NCBI RefSeq assembly: GCF_013377295.1
Contig: NZ_CP016180.1
Coordinates: 1,116,001 to 1,180,000, forward strand
DNA: 64,000 nt
From: Pasteurella skyensis
Lineage (GTDB): Bacteria; Pseudomonadota; Gammaproteobacteria; Enterobacterales; Pasteurellaceae
Direction of reading: 5' to 3'
Positions 10,856 through 20,498 of this stretch are shown here, in pieces (positions within the stretch are counted from its first letter, which is position 1; the number at the start of each line of letters is the position of its first letter). A program made the position numbers and the translations under genes. Under the pieces are notes generated by a model that was not told the DNA's origin, did not search any database, and saw only the letters and a program-made list of their open reading frames with translations.

Positions 10856-11713
10856 ATGCAAAACGAAATTGAATTAAAAATAATGCTTGAACCTCATAAT
10901 ATTGAGGAGATAAAAAAATGGTTAGCCACTCAACCTATTCTAACTCAGCACACCAACGAATTAATCAATACTTACTACGATACCCCTTCGCTCTTTTTTG
11001 CTAATCAAAAAATGGGATTACGAGTACGTCAAGTCAATCAGCACTGTGAAATGACGTTAAAAACCAAAGGAGAAATTGTAGGAGGGTTACATATTCGTCC
11101 TGAATACAATATGAATTTACCCAACGATAAACCCGATTTTAAGCGGTTAGATGATCACTTTAATTTGCAATTTTCTAATGTTGAAGATATTCATCACTCC
11201 CTTGAAAAAGTATTTAGTACTGATGTCACTCGTACCTGTTGGCTTATTCAATATCAAAACACTGAAATCGAAATCGCCTTAGATCAAGGTTGGGTAAAAA
11301 ATAAATGGGGAGAAGATCCTATTTGTGAAATTGAACTAGAGCTTAAAAAGGGTGAATTAAGTGATTTAATGCAATTCTTAAATGCTCTCCCCACCCTTGA
11401 TGGAATGTATTTTAGTGCATTAAGTAAGGCGGAAAGAGGTTATTTTGTAGGACGTCCTGAAAAAATTGCAAAAAAAGTAAATGATCTTACCGCTTGTGAT
11501 AGCTCAACAATGACAAAAGCAGAAAAATATCAATTTGAACAAAATTTAGCAGACATTATTCGTATTCTTCCTACTGAAAATGCGATATTATTAGAACAAT
11601 TTATTACGTTAAGTAATATAGGTATTTTGAATTGGCAACAACTGAAAGACTACTTAAAAAGTCAAGGTTATCTAAAACAAAATATTCGCTTAATTCAACA
11701 ACTCTATTTATAA
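10856..11713 (+). CDS. CYTH-domain inorganic triphosphatase (YgiF-like)
   Basis: The protein opens with MQNEIELKIML, which contains the EXEXK signature of the CYTH superfamily. Conserved CYTH strands follow: TYYDTPSLFFANQKMGLRVRQ, EMTLKTKG, and EIALDQGWV followed by CEIELELKKGE. At 285 residues it has the CYTH domain (about 1-200) and a short helical C-terminal region, shorter than E. coli YgiF, which carries a full CHAD domain. Tripolyphosphate hydrolysis is the known activity of YgiF. It is followed 11 bp later by a YdgA-like gene, so the two are probably co-transcribed. Confidence 0.85.
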   Translation: MQNEIELKIMLEPHNIEEIKKWLATQPILTQHTNELINTYYDTPSLFFANQKMGLRVRQVNQHCEMTLKTKGEIVGGLHIRPEYNMNLPNDKPDFKRLDDHFNLQFSNVEDIHHSLEKVFSTDVTRTCWLIQYQNTEIEIALDQGWVKNKWGEDPICEIELELKKGELSDLMQFLNALPTLDGMYFSALSKAERGYFVGRPEKIAKKVNDLTACDSSTMTKAEKYQFEQNLADIIRILPTENAILLEQFITLSNIGILNWQQLKDYLKSQGYLKQNIRLIQQLYL

Positions 11714-11724
11714 AGGATAAAACA

Positions 11725-13122
11725 ATGAAATTATCAAAAATTGCCCTCTCATTAGTTGCGGTAGTTGGTATCGCACAAATAGGCGGTGCGTGGTATACAG
11801 GAAAACAAGTTGAAGCTCGTTATGGTGAACTCGTTAATCTTGCCAATAAAGAACTTAAAGTACTTAAAGCATACGGCGTTAATGCCGAGTATAAAGACGT
11901 CAAAATCGAACGTGGTTTCTTTAGCTCTGATATCAATTATAACTTAGTCGTTAAAAATTATGATGGTGAAAACTATATCTTTAAAGGTGCCGACACACTT
12001 CATCACGGTCCTTTCCCACTAAACCGTTTAATCAAAGGTAAATTATTGCCGGTTATGGCAAGTGATGAAGGCATTTTATATAGCCCAGATTCCCTCAAAT
12101 CGGTATTTAAAGATGGTGTAGTGCTTACGACTAATATTGATATTGATTACAACACTAATTTAAACGGTAGTGCAAAAACGAATGCGGCTAAATCAACTGA
12201 TGGAAACTTTGAAATATCAGAAGTGGAAGCAGAATTTGATACAGATAAAAATGGCATTGGAGATGTGAATTTAGCACTTGACTCTGTTGCATTTTTCAAT
12301 GGAGTAAACGTAAAATTTGCGGCTAAAAATATGGAATATAAATTCACCTCAGAGAAAAGTGAATACCCATATTTAGGATTGGGAGATTATGTTTTTAATG
12401 TTGAAAAGTTTTATGTTGGAGATAATAAAAATAAATTTGCTATGAATAATCTTGAAATGGAAGGAAAAGGTTATCTTGATAAAGTATCTTACTCAAGCAA
12501 CACTAAAATGAAAACAGATATTTCAATGACAAAAAATGAAATAACACAAAATTTTGGTGAAATGAAGCTAAATGCAGATTTTGTTGGAGACGCTAAAATG
12601 TGGAATAATGCCATAGAAAAAATGTATGATGATCCTGAAAATTCGGATTATGCCACAAAGTTATTTCTTGAAGCGATCTCAAAAGGTTCATCATTAAAAA
12701 TTAATGATCTTTCATTGAAAAATAAACAAGGAAAAAGTGATATTAAATTGGATTTAAATGTAAAACCATTTGATCCTGATTTAATACAATCAGAAAATGA
12801 AGTTATCAATACACTGAGTAAATCATTATTGGATATGAAATTTAGCATTCCTGCCTTTCGTCTAATGATCGAACAATCAGAATTGCTGAATGGAGAAACA
12901 AAAGAAGATGCTAAATATTTAGCAGATACTAAAATTAAAAACTTAATTGCTCAAGCGGAAGATGACGATCCTTTTGTTATAGATAATGAAAATATCAAAA
13001 TGAAACTAGCAATTGATAATGGCAAAGTGGAACTCAATAATAGAAAAATGTCACATCAAGAAATAGGTCAACTAGAAATGATAGTTATATTTATGTTAAT
13101 GGGTGCAGGCTTTAATTTCTAA
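11725..13122 (+). CDS. YdgA-family (DUF945) protein
   Basis: A 465-residue protein of the DUF945/YdgA family. The N-terminal hydrophobic segment (MKLSKIALSLVAVVGIAQIGGAWYTG) is a signal anchor or uncleaved signal, followed by the family landmark VKIERGFFSSDINY and the HHGPFPL motif. The remainder is rich in beta-strand patterns and ends in a hydrophobic tail (IVIFMLMGAGFNF). The start at 11725 is set by AAGGATAAAACA upstream; the frame extends further into the CYTH gene but without support. The function is unknown; in E. coli the protein is envelope-associated. Confidence 0.8.
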   Translation: MKLSKIALSLVAVVGIAQIGGAWYTGKQVEARYGELVNLANKELKVLKAYGVNAEYKDVKIERGFFSSDINYNLVVKNYDGENYIFKGADTLHHGPFPLNRLIKGKLLPVMASDEGILYSPDSLKSVFKDGVVLTTNIDIDYNTNLNGSAKTNAAKSTDGNFEISEVEAEFDTDKNGIGDVNLALDSVAFFNGVNVKFAAKNMEYKFTSEKSEYPYLGLGDYVFNVEKFYVGDNKNKFAMNNLEMEGKGYLDKVSYSSNTKMKTDISMTKNEITQNFGEMKLNADFVGDAKMWNNAIEKMYDDPENSDYATKLFLEAISKGSSLKINDLSLKNKQGKSDIKLDLNVKPFDPDLIQSENEVINTLSKSLLDMKFSIPAFRLMIEQSELLNGETKEDAKYLADTKIKNLIAQAEDDDPFVIDNENIKMKLAIDNGKVELNNRKMSHQEIGQLEMIVIFMLMGAGFNF

Positions 13123-13151
13123 GTGTTAAACCTCTAAGTATTAAACTAAAG

Positions 13152-13181
13152 AAAAACCCCGATATCAATATGGTATCGGGG
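13152..13181. terminator. Terminator between the YdgA-like gene and ccmI
   Basis: CCCCGATA pairs with TATCGGGG across a 9-nt loop. The five A residues on its left become a U-run when transcribed from the minus strand, so it suits the end of the ccm operon; on the plus strand the following TAACTT is a weaker U-run, and it may also close the YdgA-like gene. Confidence 0.8.
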
Positions 13182-13369
13182 TAACTTAATCTGCTAAGGA
13201 AATTATGAAAAACTACTTACTTCAGTAAAAGCATCTAGTACATACTAAGACGCCCCTCATTATAAAAAGTTCATTTTTTTTACAAGTTAAATTATTTACA
13301 TAAATTATTCATAAACTAACAAGATCATTTTTACTTTTTATAAGTATCATTACTTCATTCAAATCACTA

Positions 13370-14242
13370 CTATTGTTGCTCTAATTTTTGTTGAGCAATC
13401 AAGATACTTTTTTCTATAATTGCAACCTTAGGATCATCCTTTGGAAGTAAACGTAACATCATTATCCAGGTTGTCATTGCTCTTTCATAATTCTCTTTTT
13501 CAAAATACTGAAAAGCTAATAAACTCAATGCTTCTAGATTGGTATGCTCTACTCTTAATATTTCTTTCAATAATTGCATTCCTTTGACATTCTCCATTTT
13601 ATCCTGAGAAAACAGTAAAAAACGTACATAAGAAAGTTTATATTTTACATTCTCAGGCTCAAATTTATGGGCTTGTGCAAAGCTATCAAAAGCGAGTTGT
13701 CCTTTTTCCTGCACCATTGCAATCTGCCCTAACTTCCACCAGTTCTGTGCATTTTCAGGCTCTTTTTGTAATTTTAAACGTAATGCAATGGTTAATTGTT
13801 GTAGTTCACTTTTATCCAGTGGTTTAGTTTCGTCTTTTAACCTTTCATAAAAGTAAGGCAATTTTTGATAGGTCATTTCAAGCATTGCTTGTTGTTGCCA
13901 CGATCCAACTTGTATATAACTTAAGGTTGCTAAAATAAGTAAAGTTAAAAAACCTGAAATACCCCAAATTTTTCCAAAACTTTTTTTATCTTCAGGAGCT
14001 TCTTCCTGCTCTGGAATATCTTGTAATAAAACTTGCTGTAATTCGGTTTTAATTTGCTTGCTATTATCTAACAACCCCTGCTCTTCATCATCATTTAACT
14101 CTCGTAAACGATTAAAATAAAAGGCTTTGTTAAGTTTATTACGATTAATACCTTTATCTTTAGCGGTATGCCAAAATAATGGATAGAAAGCAATCAATCC
14201 TATAATTGCAGTGATAACAATGGCGATTATCCAAAAACTCAT
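13370..14242 (-). CDS. ccmI: Cytochrome c biogenesis TPR protein CcmI
   Basis: A 290-residue membrane-anchored TPR protein that presents apocytochrome c to the heme lyase. Two membrane segments lie at the N-terminus (residues about 3-24 and 95-115), bracketing a cytoplasmic stretch with FNRLRELNDDEEQGLL typical of CcmI. The C-terminal half contains TPR motifs such as AQNWWKLGQIAMVQEKGQLAF and ENVKYKLSYVRFLL. It is the last gene of ccmABCDEFGHI and corresponds to the C-terminal half of E. coli CcmH, separate here. The ccmH stop lies 2 bp upstream. Confidence 0.92.
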   Translation of the reverse strand: MSFWIIAIVITAIIGLIAFYPLFWHTAKDKGINRNKLNKAFYFNRLRELNDDEEQGLLDNSKQIKTELQQVLLQDIPEQEEAPEDKKSFGKIWGISGFLTLLILATLSYIQVGSWQQQAMLEMTYQKLPYFYERLKDETKPLDKSELQQLTIALRLKLQKEPENAQNWWKLGQIAMVQEKGQLAFDSFAQAHKFEPENVKYKLSYVRFLLFSQDKMENVKGMQLLKEILRVEHTNLEALSLLAFQYFEKENYERAMTTWIMMLRLLPKDDPKVAIIEKSILIAQQKLEQQ

Positions 14243-14244
14243 TT

Positions 14245-14712
14245 TTATTCCTTTTCTTTAAGTAATGCGGCTAAACGTTGTTGCTCGGAAGCGGTCAGAT
14301 CTTCATTACTTTTTGCAATTTTTGGTATTTTACTTTTTCTTGAGTGATGGCTAAAAATAAAAAATAAACCAAATAAAATTAATAGTACTGGTGCAATCCA
14401 TAAGATTGCTGTTGCCGTTGTAACAGGCGGATCATAAGTTACAAAATGACCATAACGCTCCACCATATACTGAATAATATCTTGTTTCTGTTTACCTTCT
14501 TGAAGTAACTCAAATACTTTGGCTCGCATATCTACAGCTATGGTTGCGTTGGAATCTGCAATATTATTATTTTGACATTGTGGACAACGTAATTCCTGCG
14601 TTAATGAATGATAATCTTCCTCTTGCTGTGGTGAGGAAAAATCTAATGCATCAATAGCCGCAACAGCTGACAGGCTAAAACAAAAAAGAAGTAAATAAAG
14701 TATTTTTTTCAT
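14245..14712 (-). CDS. ccmH: Cytochrome c maturation thiol oxidoreductase CcmH
   Basis: A 155-residue protein with a signal peptide (MKKILYLLLFCFSLSAVAA), the redox motif RCPQCQNNN that reduces the apocytochrome CXXCH disulfide, and a C-terminal membrane anchor (TAILWIAPVLLILFGLFFIF). The motif VERYGHFVTYDPP is diagnostic. This is the short CcmH, the TPR half being the separate ccmI. It overlaps the ccmG stop by 1 nt. An uptake-signal core (AAGCGGTCAG) lies within the coding sequence near its end. Confidence 0.95.
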   Translation of the reverse strand: MKKILYLLLFCFSLSAVAAIDALDFSSPQQEEDYHSLTQELRCPQCQNNNIADSNATIAVDMRAKVFELLQEGKQKQDIIQYMVERYGHFVTYDPPVTTATAILWIAPVLLILFGLFFIFSHHSRKSKIPKIAKSNEDLTASEQQRLAALLKEKE

Positions 14713-15254
14713 TATTTTTCACTTAATTTATTATAAATAGGTTGTAATTTATCTTGCCAAACTTTTGAATTAATATCTCCAGTGTGACGATAATGAATAA
14801 TCCCCTTACCATCTACAATAAAGGTTTCAGGTGCACCATAAACCCCTAAATCTAATCCAAAAGAGCCTTTTTCATCGATAATTACCGTTTGATAAGGATT
14901 ACCTAATTTTTTAAGCCATTGTCGTGCTTTTTTAGGATCATCTTTATAGTCCACGCCAATAATATTAATCCCCCGCTTAGCTAATTGATTTAAATATTGA
15001 TGTTCTGCATAACACGTTGGGCACCACGTCGCCCACACATTCACTAACAAAGGCTTACCTTGTTTAAAAAGTTCATTTCTGTGTATTTTGTCGTCAAAGA
15101 GATCGTTTAATTCTTTAGCTGGTACTGGTTTACCAATTAAGGCACTTTCTAATGCCCTAGGATCATCACCTTGAGCATTGTGTTGTAATTGTACAAAAAA
15201 TGCGATCACTAAAACCAAAAAAAGGATCAGTGGAATATAACGTTTTTTATTCAT
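14712..15254 (-). CDS. dsbE: Thiol:disulfide interchange protein CcmG/DsbE
   Basis: Membrane-tethered periplasmic thioredoxin of 180 residues that supplies reductant to apocytochrome c. It has an N-terminal membrane anchor (IPLILFLVLVIAFFVQL), the active site VWATWCPTCYAEH, and the CcmG-specific VYGAPETFIVDGKG with the cis-proline loop. It sits between ccmF and ccmH with only 6 bp after ccmF. Confidence 0.96.
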   Translation of the reverse strand: MNKKRYIPLILFLVLVIAFFVQLQHNAQGDDPRALESALIGKPVPAKELNDLFDDKIHRNELFKQGKPLLVNVWATWCPTCYAEHQYLNQLAKRGINIIGVDYKDDPKKARQWLKKLGNPYQTVIIDEKGSFGLDLGVYGAPETFIVDGKGIIHYRHTGDINSKVWQDKLQPIYNKLSEK

Positions 15255-15260
15255 AATAAT

Positions 15261-17210
15261 TTACTTCTCTTTTAACAATGTTGAAAAACGATAACGGCGA
15301 TCAAAAATACACAGCAAACCGCCAAGTACCATAAATATACCCCCAAACCAAATCCAACGGATAAATGGTTTGTAGTATAAACGTAATGCCCACGCACCAT
15401 CTGAAAGTTGTTCACCTAAGGCTACATATAAATCACGGTTAAATCCCCAATCAATGGCTGCTTCCGTCATCGACATTTTGCTGACTGTATAAAAACGTTT
15501 TTCTGCAAATAATGTGGTTTCAAATTGCCCATTTTTGGTAATATCAATTTGAGCCTTACCGCCGATATAGTTTGCCCCGTTTGCCTCTGAGATACCTTGT
15601 AATTTGAAATCATAATCAGCGACTTTGACACTTTCTCCAACATTCATTCGTACATCACGTTCAACACTGTAATTTTGGCTAAATGCGATGCCCCATACTG
15701 TCATTGCGACCCCTAAATGAGCCAATATCATTCCCCAATGAGAACGAGATAATTTGGTTATTCCCACTAAGAAACTGTGTCTATGGGTGGATCGTTGATG
15801 TAGTCCATAAAGACTAAATAGCACGATAAATACAGATATCATTGATCCTAATACGGATGTTGCGGTAATTTTACTTTGTAGTACAAGCGGTAACATAAAA
15901 CCTAAAATTAGCATAATAATTAAGCTGATAATAAAAGGTTTACGAATAGCACAAAACTGATCTCGTCGCCATTTTATTAAAGGACCCACACCTAGTAATA
16001 GGGCAAAAGGAATCATAATATAGAGGAACATTTGGTTAAAGAAAGGTGCACCAACAGAGATTGTTCCCAACCCTAATTGCTTATGAATTAAAGGTAATAA
16101 TGTCCCTAAAAAAACCACTGTTAATGCAGTCATTAAGAAAATATTATTTAAAAATAGGGCTGTTTCTCGTGAATAATGTTCTGCATTATGGCGAGAACGA
16201 ATTTGATTTCCTTTGTAAGCGTATAATCCAAAGGATCCACCCACAACAACGATTAAATAAGCTAAAATATATAAACCACGTGTAGGATCAGAGGCAAAAC
16301 TATGCACAGAAACTAAGATACCTGAACGTACTAAAAACGTACCTAATAAACAGAGTGAAAAAGCTAAAATAGCTAATAACACTGTCCACGCTTTAAATGA
16401 ACCTCGTTTTTCAGTCACAGCAAGGGAATGTAATAAGCCTGTTCCAGCCAACCAAGGCATTAGCGAGGCATTTTCAACAGGATCCCAGAACCACCAACCG
16501 CCCCAGCCAAGTTCGTAATATGCCCACCAAGAACCTAATACAATTCCTAATGTAAGAAAAATCCACGCAGCCATTGTCCAAGGGCGTGACCATCTTGCCC
16601 AAGCGGTATCAAGTCGCCCTGTCATCAATGACGCAATCGCAAAGGCAAAGGCAACAGAGAATCCCACATAGCCCATATAGAGTAATGGAGGATGAAAAAT
16701 TAATCCTATATCTTGTAATAAAGGATTAAGTTCTCGCCCTTCTACTGGAAAGTCAGGGAAAGTTCGATCAAAAGGATTAGAGGTAAATAATACAAAGATT
16801 AAAAATCCAATCGCCACAATACCTAAAATACCTAATACACGAGCGACCGCTTCTTGTGGCAACGGTTTGCTAAAAAAGGCAACGGCAGCACTCCAAAGGG
16901 AAAGCAACCAAATCCATAATAAAAGTGACCCTTCGTGAGATCCCCACACTGCTGATAAACGGTATTCCAAAGGTAAATTTGTATTGGAATTGTTTACGAT
17001 ATATTGCACTGAGAAATCATTGGTTGCAAATAAATAAAATAACGCAAAAAAAGAAAGAGTTAAACTTAAAAATAAACTGTATGCCATTGGACGAGCCAAC
17101 GCCATTAACTGAGCATTACCTTTTTCAGCACCCCAAAGTGGAAAAATAGCTAAGAGCAATGAAATAGCTAAACTGAGGGATAAAGTATAGTTACCTAATT
17201 CAGCAATCAT
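15261..17210 (-). CDS. ccmF: Cytochrome c heme lyase subunit CcmF
   Basis: Large integral membrane protein (649 residues, many transmembrane segments) of the CcmFHI heme lyase. The WWD heme-handling motif is clear as GWGGWWFWDPVENASLMPW, and conserved histidines lie in the FHPPLLYMGYVG and LIHKQLG regions. The C-terminus FDRRYRF is typical. The stop/start overlap with ccmE is 1 nt (position 17210), suggesting translational coupling. Confidence 0.97.
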   Translation of the reverse strand: MIAELGNYTLSLSLAISLLLAIFPLWGAEKGNAQLMALARPMAYSLFLSLTLSFFALFYLFATNDFSVQYIVNNSNTNLPLEYRLSAVWGSHEGSLLLWIWLLSLWSAAVAFFSKPLPQEAVARVLGILGIVAIGFLIFVLFTSNPFDRTFPDFPVEGRELNPLLQDIGLIFHPPLLYMGYVGFSVAFAFAIASLMTGRLDTAWARWSRPWTMAAWIFLTLGIVLGSWWAYYELGWGGWWFWDPVENASLMPWLAGTGLLHSLAVTEKRGSFKAWTVLLAILAFSLCLLGTFLVRSGILVSVHSFASDPTRGLYILAYLIVVVGGSFGLYAYKGNQIRSRHNAEHYSRETALFLNNIFLMTALTVVFLGTLLPLIHKQLGLGTISVGAPFFNQMFLYIMIPFALLLGVGPLIKWRRDQFCAIRKPFIISLIIMLILGFMLPLVLQSKITATSVLGSMISVFIVLFSLYGLHQRSTHRHSFLVGITKLSRSHWGMILAHLGVAMTVWGIAFSQNYSVERDVRMNVGESVKVADYDFKLQGISEANGANYIGGKAQIDITKNGQFETTLFAEKRFYTVSKMSMTEAAIDWGFNRDLYVALGEQLSDGAWALRLYYKPFIRWIWFGGIFMVLGGLLCIFDRRYRFSTLLKEK

Positions 17211-17725
17211 TAATTACCTTCTTTCAATTGTTGACGATCTTTTTCACTTTCACGCGTTAAATTAGACACACCCATAGGTTTATGAATTTTTTTCATTTGG
17301 TCATTTAATTCAGGTGGTACATAGTTTTCATCGTGTTTTGCTAATACTTCTGTTGCTTCTAACACTGTTGGTGCAACAAGCACCCCTTGAGCAACTATTC
17401 CCTGCCCTTCACGGAATAAATCAGGCAAGATACCATCATATTTAACCGTCATTGAAGGTCCTATATCATTCAGTTCAAAGGTAACTTTTAAACTTTTATT
17501 ATCACGTTCAACAGAACCAACCACAACCATTCCGCCCACACGGATACGTTGCCCTACTTTAGGTTTAGTGGAAACATCGTCGTTTTTACCATAAATTACT
17601 TCTGATGGTGTATAAAATAAATCAATATTTTGACGCAGTGCATAGAGCATCAAAGTGGACGCAATAGTCACGCCCACTAATACAAAAATAATGATGGTTA
17701 GTCTGGATTTACGTCTAGGGTTCAT
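17210..17725 (-). CDS. ccmE: Heme chaperone CcmE
   Basis: Periplasmic heme chaperone anchored by one N-terminal membrane segment; 171 residues. The covalent heme-binding histidine is in [12 protein letters not shown] near residue 130, matching the E. coli [12 protein letters not shown] motif. The core is an OB-fold beta barrel ([42 protein letters not shown]). It overlaps ccmD by 4 nt. Confidence 0.97.
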   Translation of the reverse strand: MNPRRKSRLTIIIFVLVGVTIASTLMLYALRQNIDLFYTPSEVIYGKNDDVSTKPKVGQRIRVGGMVVVGSVERDNKSLKVTFELNDIGPSMTVKYDGILPDLFREGQGIVAQGVLVAPTVLEATEVLAKHDENYVPPELNDQMKKIHKPMGVSNLTRESEKDRQQLKEGN

Positions 17726-17919
17726 AAGCTCCCTCTTATTGTTTGTTGACGTTGTTTACGCTGTTGTTCTCGTTTTATTTCTTTAAATAGTGCTTTCTTA
17801 CTGCTAATACTTTGCAAACCTAAAACTAAAATTGCGACAAAAGAAATCCCATAAGCGAGCCAGACATAAAAACCGTAGCCTCCCATATTAAAAAAATCAC
17901 TCCAAGATTGAAAAAACAT
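17722..17919 (-). CDS. ccmD: CcmD, small membrane subunit of the heme exporter complex
   Basis: A small protein with one transmembrane helix needed to release holo-CcmE from CcmABC. The conserved [19 protein letters not shown] is close to E. coli CcmD, and the C-terminal tail is very basic and Gln-rich. I chose the second in-frame ATG (17919, 65 residues) because it puts the conserved motif at the usual distance from the N-terminus and has GGAG 12 nt upstream; the earlier ATG at 17937 gives 71 residues and has no ribosome-binding site. Confidence 0.85.
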   Translation of the reverse strand: MFFQSWSDFFNMGGYGFYVWLAYGISFVAILVLGLQSISSKKALFKEIKREQQRKQRQQTIRGSL

Positions 17920-17949
17920 TGTTGTTCTATTCTCCATATTTGTATATTC

Positions 17950-17975
17950 GTAGACAGGGCATGCCCTGTCTCTAC
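17950..17975. repeat. Small palindromic repeat, GTAG...CTAC family (imperfect left arm)
   Basis: A perfect 18-bp palindrome GACAGGGCATGCCCTGTC is flanked by GTA on the left and TCTAC on the right. It matches the right arm of the copies at 32251, 43333 and 61534 but has lost two bases in the left arm. It lies between ccmC and ccmD, inside the operon. Confidence 0.75.
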
Positions 17976-18017
17976 AAAAGTATTAAAATGTGTAAATTTT
18001 TAATTAAATATAACCGC

Positions 18018-18749
18018 TTATTTTACTAGATTCTGTACCCAAGCACGATTTTTCTCACTTCTCACTAATTCTACTCGGTAACGTACTAAGGTAAACCAAA
18101 TATAAAGCATCATAAAACCAAAAATACATAAAATTAATGGTATTAGCATTGGGGTAGCGATGGATGGTTTTTCAAATTTTGTAATACTCGCTCCCTGATG
18201 TAGCGTATTCCACCATTCCACTGAAAAGTGAATAATAGGTAAATTGATTACCCCAACAATACTCAAAATACCCGCTGCTTTTGCCCCTACCTTTTCATTT
18301 TGAAAGGCTGAATAAAGTGCGATTACACCAATATAAAGAAAAAATAAAATAAGTTCTGCGGTTAAACGTGCGTCCCACACCCACCAAGTACCCCACATTG
18401 GTTTGCCCCAAATAGCTCCTGTGACCAGTGCAATAAATGTAAAAGTTGCTCCAATCGGTGCCATTGCAATCATTGCAATATGGGCTTGTTTAATTTGCCA
18501 AACTAATGCCACAACAGCCGCAATTGCCATTGAACCATAAACAGCCATAGACCAAATTGCACTTGGAACGTGAATATACATAATTCTAAAACTATTCCCT
18601 TGTTGGTAATCTGCTGGAGCGAAAGCCAACCCCCATACAATTCCAACGCCTAATAATGCAATACTTAGTACTGCAAATAATGGAATAAATTTTCCACACA
18701 AATAATACTGAGTTTCTGATTTAGCATAAGGGTGTAACCATTTCCACAT
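18018..18749 (-). CDS. ccmC: Heme exporter/handling protein CcmC
   Basis: Six-transmembrane protein of 243 residues that loads heme onto CcmE. Hallmarks are YIHVPSAIWSM (first conserved His), the WWD domain WGTWWVWDARLTAELILFFLYIG, and IIHFSVEWWNTLHQGAS with the second conserved His. It lies 14 bp downstream of ccmB. Confidence 0.97.
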   Translation of the reverse strand: MWKWLHPYAKSETQYYLCGKFIPLFAVLSIALLGVGIVWGLAFAPADYQQGNSFRIMYIHVPSAIWSMAVYGSMAIAAVVALVWQIKQAHIAMIAMAPIGATFTFIALVTGAIWGKPMWGTWWVWDARLTAELILFFLYIGVIALYSAFQNEKVGAKAAGILSIVGVINLPIIHFSVEWWNTLHQGASITKFEKPSIATPMLIPLILCIFGFMMLYIWFTLVRYRVELVRSEKNRAWVQNLVK

Positions 18750-18763
18750 TCTTTGTTATCCTT

Positions 18764-19432
18764 TTATTGATCTAAACTAATTCTTAATGCAGTGGCAATT
18801 GCAAAAGGTGATAAAGTGATTGCTATTGTTAAAAATGCCCCTAAAATAGCCAGTTGACCGTGATAAGGTAATTGTAAATTTGCTGCATCTAATACTGAGG
18901 CGGAAAAAATTAATACTGGAATAAAAAGAGGAAGGACTAATAAACTTAATAAAACGCCTCCTTTTCTTAGCCCAACAGTTAATGCTACGCCTATTGCACC
19001 AATACAACTTAAAATAGGAGTTCCCAATAATAATGTTAATACCAATGCCCACCAAACTTGAATTTCCAAAGAGAGTAATAATGCCGCAATAGGGGATAAT
19101 AAAATCAAGGGTAAACCTGTTAATAACCAATGAGCAACAACTTTTGCCAATACAACTATTGGTAGAGGTTGAGAAATAAGCATTAGTTGTTCTAACGAAC
19201 CATCTATAAAATCATCACGAAATAAACGCTCAAAAGAAAGCAATGCTGAAAGTAATGCTGCTACCCATACAATCCCCGCTGCAATTTTTGAAAGTAATAC
19301 GGGATCCGATCCCACAGCGAGTGGAAACAACGTTAAAACAATCAGAAAAAACCATAATGGATTTAAAATTTCTGCTTGCTTTCGCATTGCAATTTGTAAT
19401 TCTCTTTTAATAACTTGGCTAAATATCATCAT
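18764..19432 (-). CDS. ccmB: Heme exporter membrane protein CcmB
   Basis: Membrane permease partner of CcmA, 222 residues with about six hydrophobic segments. It closely follows the family pattern: [65 protein letters not shown]. The start overlaps the end of ccmA by 14 nt; AGGA lies 5 nt upstream of the first of two adjacent ATG codons. Confidence 0.96.
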   Translation of the reverse strand: MMIFSQVIKRELQIAMRKQAEILNPLWFFLIVLTLFPLAVGSDPVLLSKIAAGIVWVAALLSALLSFERLFRDDFIDGSLEQLMLISQPLPIVVLAKVVAHWLLTGLPLILLSPIAALLLSLEIQVWWALVLTLLLGTPILSCIGAIGVALTVGLRKGGVLLSLLVLPLFIPVLIFSASVLDAANLQLPYHGQLAILGAFLTIAITLSPFAIATALRISLDQ

Positions 19433-20075
19433 AATTATCCTGATATTTATACTCTTCTAATTGAAGTATTTTCAATTTTTCACTTGGAATTGCTTGATGA
19501 CTGGTTAAAATTACAATTCCCCCTTTTTGAGTATGTTGCTCAAATAATTGGGTTAAAACCTGAACACCTTGTTTATCAATCGCATTAAAAGGTTCATCTA
19601 AAATCCACAAAGGTGCATTAGATAACCATAATCGTGCTAAAGCAATACGTTTTTGTTGCCCCGCTGAAAGTTGGCTTGCAATAATGTCTTCACGCCCAAA
19701 CAGACCAACCTTTTGCAAAACGTCCCACAAAATATCGTCGCCTTGCTTACAATCTGTCACTTTTTGATAAAATTGTAAATTTTCCCAAGCGGTTAATTCT
19801 TGTTTAATTCCTGCAAGATGTCCTAAATAAAGTAAATTATGGTGATACTCTTCTCGATTTTTATGAATTTTGCAATTATTCCAAAAGATCTCACCGCTTA
19901 AAGGTTGAGCTAATCCAACTAAAATACGTAACAAGCTGGTTTTTCCAATACCATTATGTCCTTCAACTTGCACAAAATCACCTGCATTCCAGCAAAAATC
20001 TAAATGACTGAATAGTCGTTTATTTCCTCTCTGGCAACAAAGTTGCACAACTTTTAATTGATTATTGTTTGACAT
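19419..20075 (-). CDS. ccmA: Cytochrome c biogenesis ATP-binding protein CcmA
   Basis: ABC ATPase of the CcmABCD complex, 218 residues, which powers release of heme-loaded CcmE. Walker A is [11 protein letters not shown], the signature [16 protein letters not shown] and Walker [13 protein letters not shown]. The signature region is of CcmA type (SAGQQ rather than SGGQ). It is the first ccm gene, 107 bp downstream of tatA with a hairpin in between. Confidence 0.96.
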   Translation of the reverse strand: MSNNNQLKVVQLCCQRGNKRLFSHLDFCWNAGDFVQVEGHNGIGKTSLLRILVGLAQPLSGEIFWNNCKIHKNREEYHHNLLYLGHLAGIKQELTAWENLQFYQKVTDCKQGDDILWDVLQKVGLFGREDIIASQLSAGQQKRIALARLWLSNAPLWILDEPFNAIDKQGVQVLTQLFEQHTQKGGIVILTSHQAIPSEKLKILQLEEYKYQDNYDDI

Positions 20076-20116
20076 AATATATGGATTAATCTTTATTTTT
20101 TATAAAATACTAATAA

Positions 20117-20149
20117 CAAGAAACCCTGTGAAAATAAATTTATCACAGG
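20117..20149 (-). terminator. Hairpin between tatA and ccmA, probable (partial) terminator
   Basis: On the minus strand CCTGTGA pairs with TCACAGG around an 11-nt AT-rich loop and is followed by GTTTCTTGTT. The U-run is interrupted, so partial read-through from the tor genes into ccm is possible. Confidence 0.6.
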
Positions 20150-20182
20150 ATCTTAAAAATAGCCTTTATTTATAAGAGAATT

Positions 20183-20404
20183 TTATTTTTTCTCTTGCTT
20201 TACTGTATCTTGTTTAACTTCATCTACAATTTTTTCAAATTCTGCATCTTTAGCTTCGATTTCTTGTCCTTCATCTTTCATTGCCTTTTTGAAATCTTTC
20301 ATTGCTCCACCAAGATCAGAACCCATATTTCTTAATTTTTTTGTTCCAAAAAGTAATATAACGACAACAACAATTGCTAATAACTGCCAAGGACTAATTC
20401 CCAT
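20183..20404 (-). CDS. tatA: Twin-arginine translocase subunit TatA/TatE
   Basis: A 73-residue protein: [23 protein letters not shown] gives the short membrane helix, the conserved FG hinge and the start of the amphipathic helix, followed by [14 protein letters not shown] and an acidic/basic tail. Two ATGs lie close together; AGGAG abuts the first (20410) but is 6 nt from the second (20404), so I chose the second. No tatB or tatC follows. Its position just after torYZD, whose reductase carries a Tat signal, suggests a dedicated or extra TatA-type pore subunit. Confidence 0.9.
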   Translation of the reverse strand: MGISPWQLLAIVVVVILLFGTKKLRNMGSDLGGAMKDFKKAMKDEGQEIEAKDAEFEKIVDEVKQDTVKQEKK

Positions 20405-20498
20405 TTTCATCTCCTAAAAATAATACTCTAAATAGAATAAAATGTGGTTGAATATTTTTTATCCAACCACACTTCGTTATAAATTTAACGCTACCTTA

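Noticed and set aside
13205-13228. Seven-codon micro-ORF MKNYLLQ with AAGGA upstream between the YdgA-like gene and ccmI
   Set aside because: It sits after a terminator and before convergent ccmI, with nothing downstream for a leader peptide to control. Too short to support.
18777-19130. 117-residue minus-strand open frame within ccmB
   Set aside because: It overlaps the well-supported ccmB in another frame; its composition (Ile/Asn/Ser-rich) is that of shifted-frame translation.
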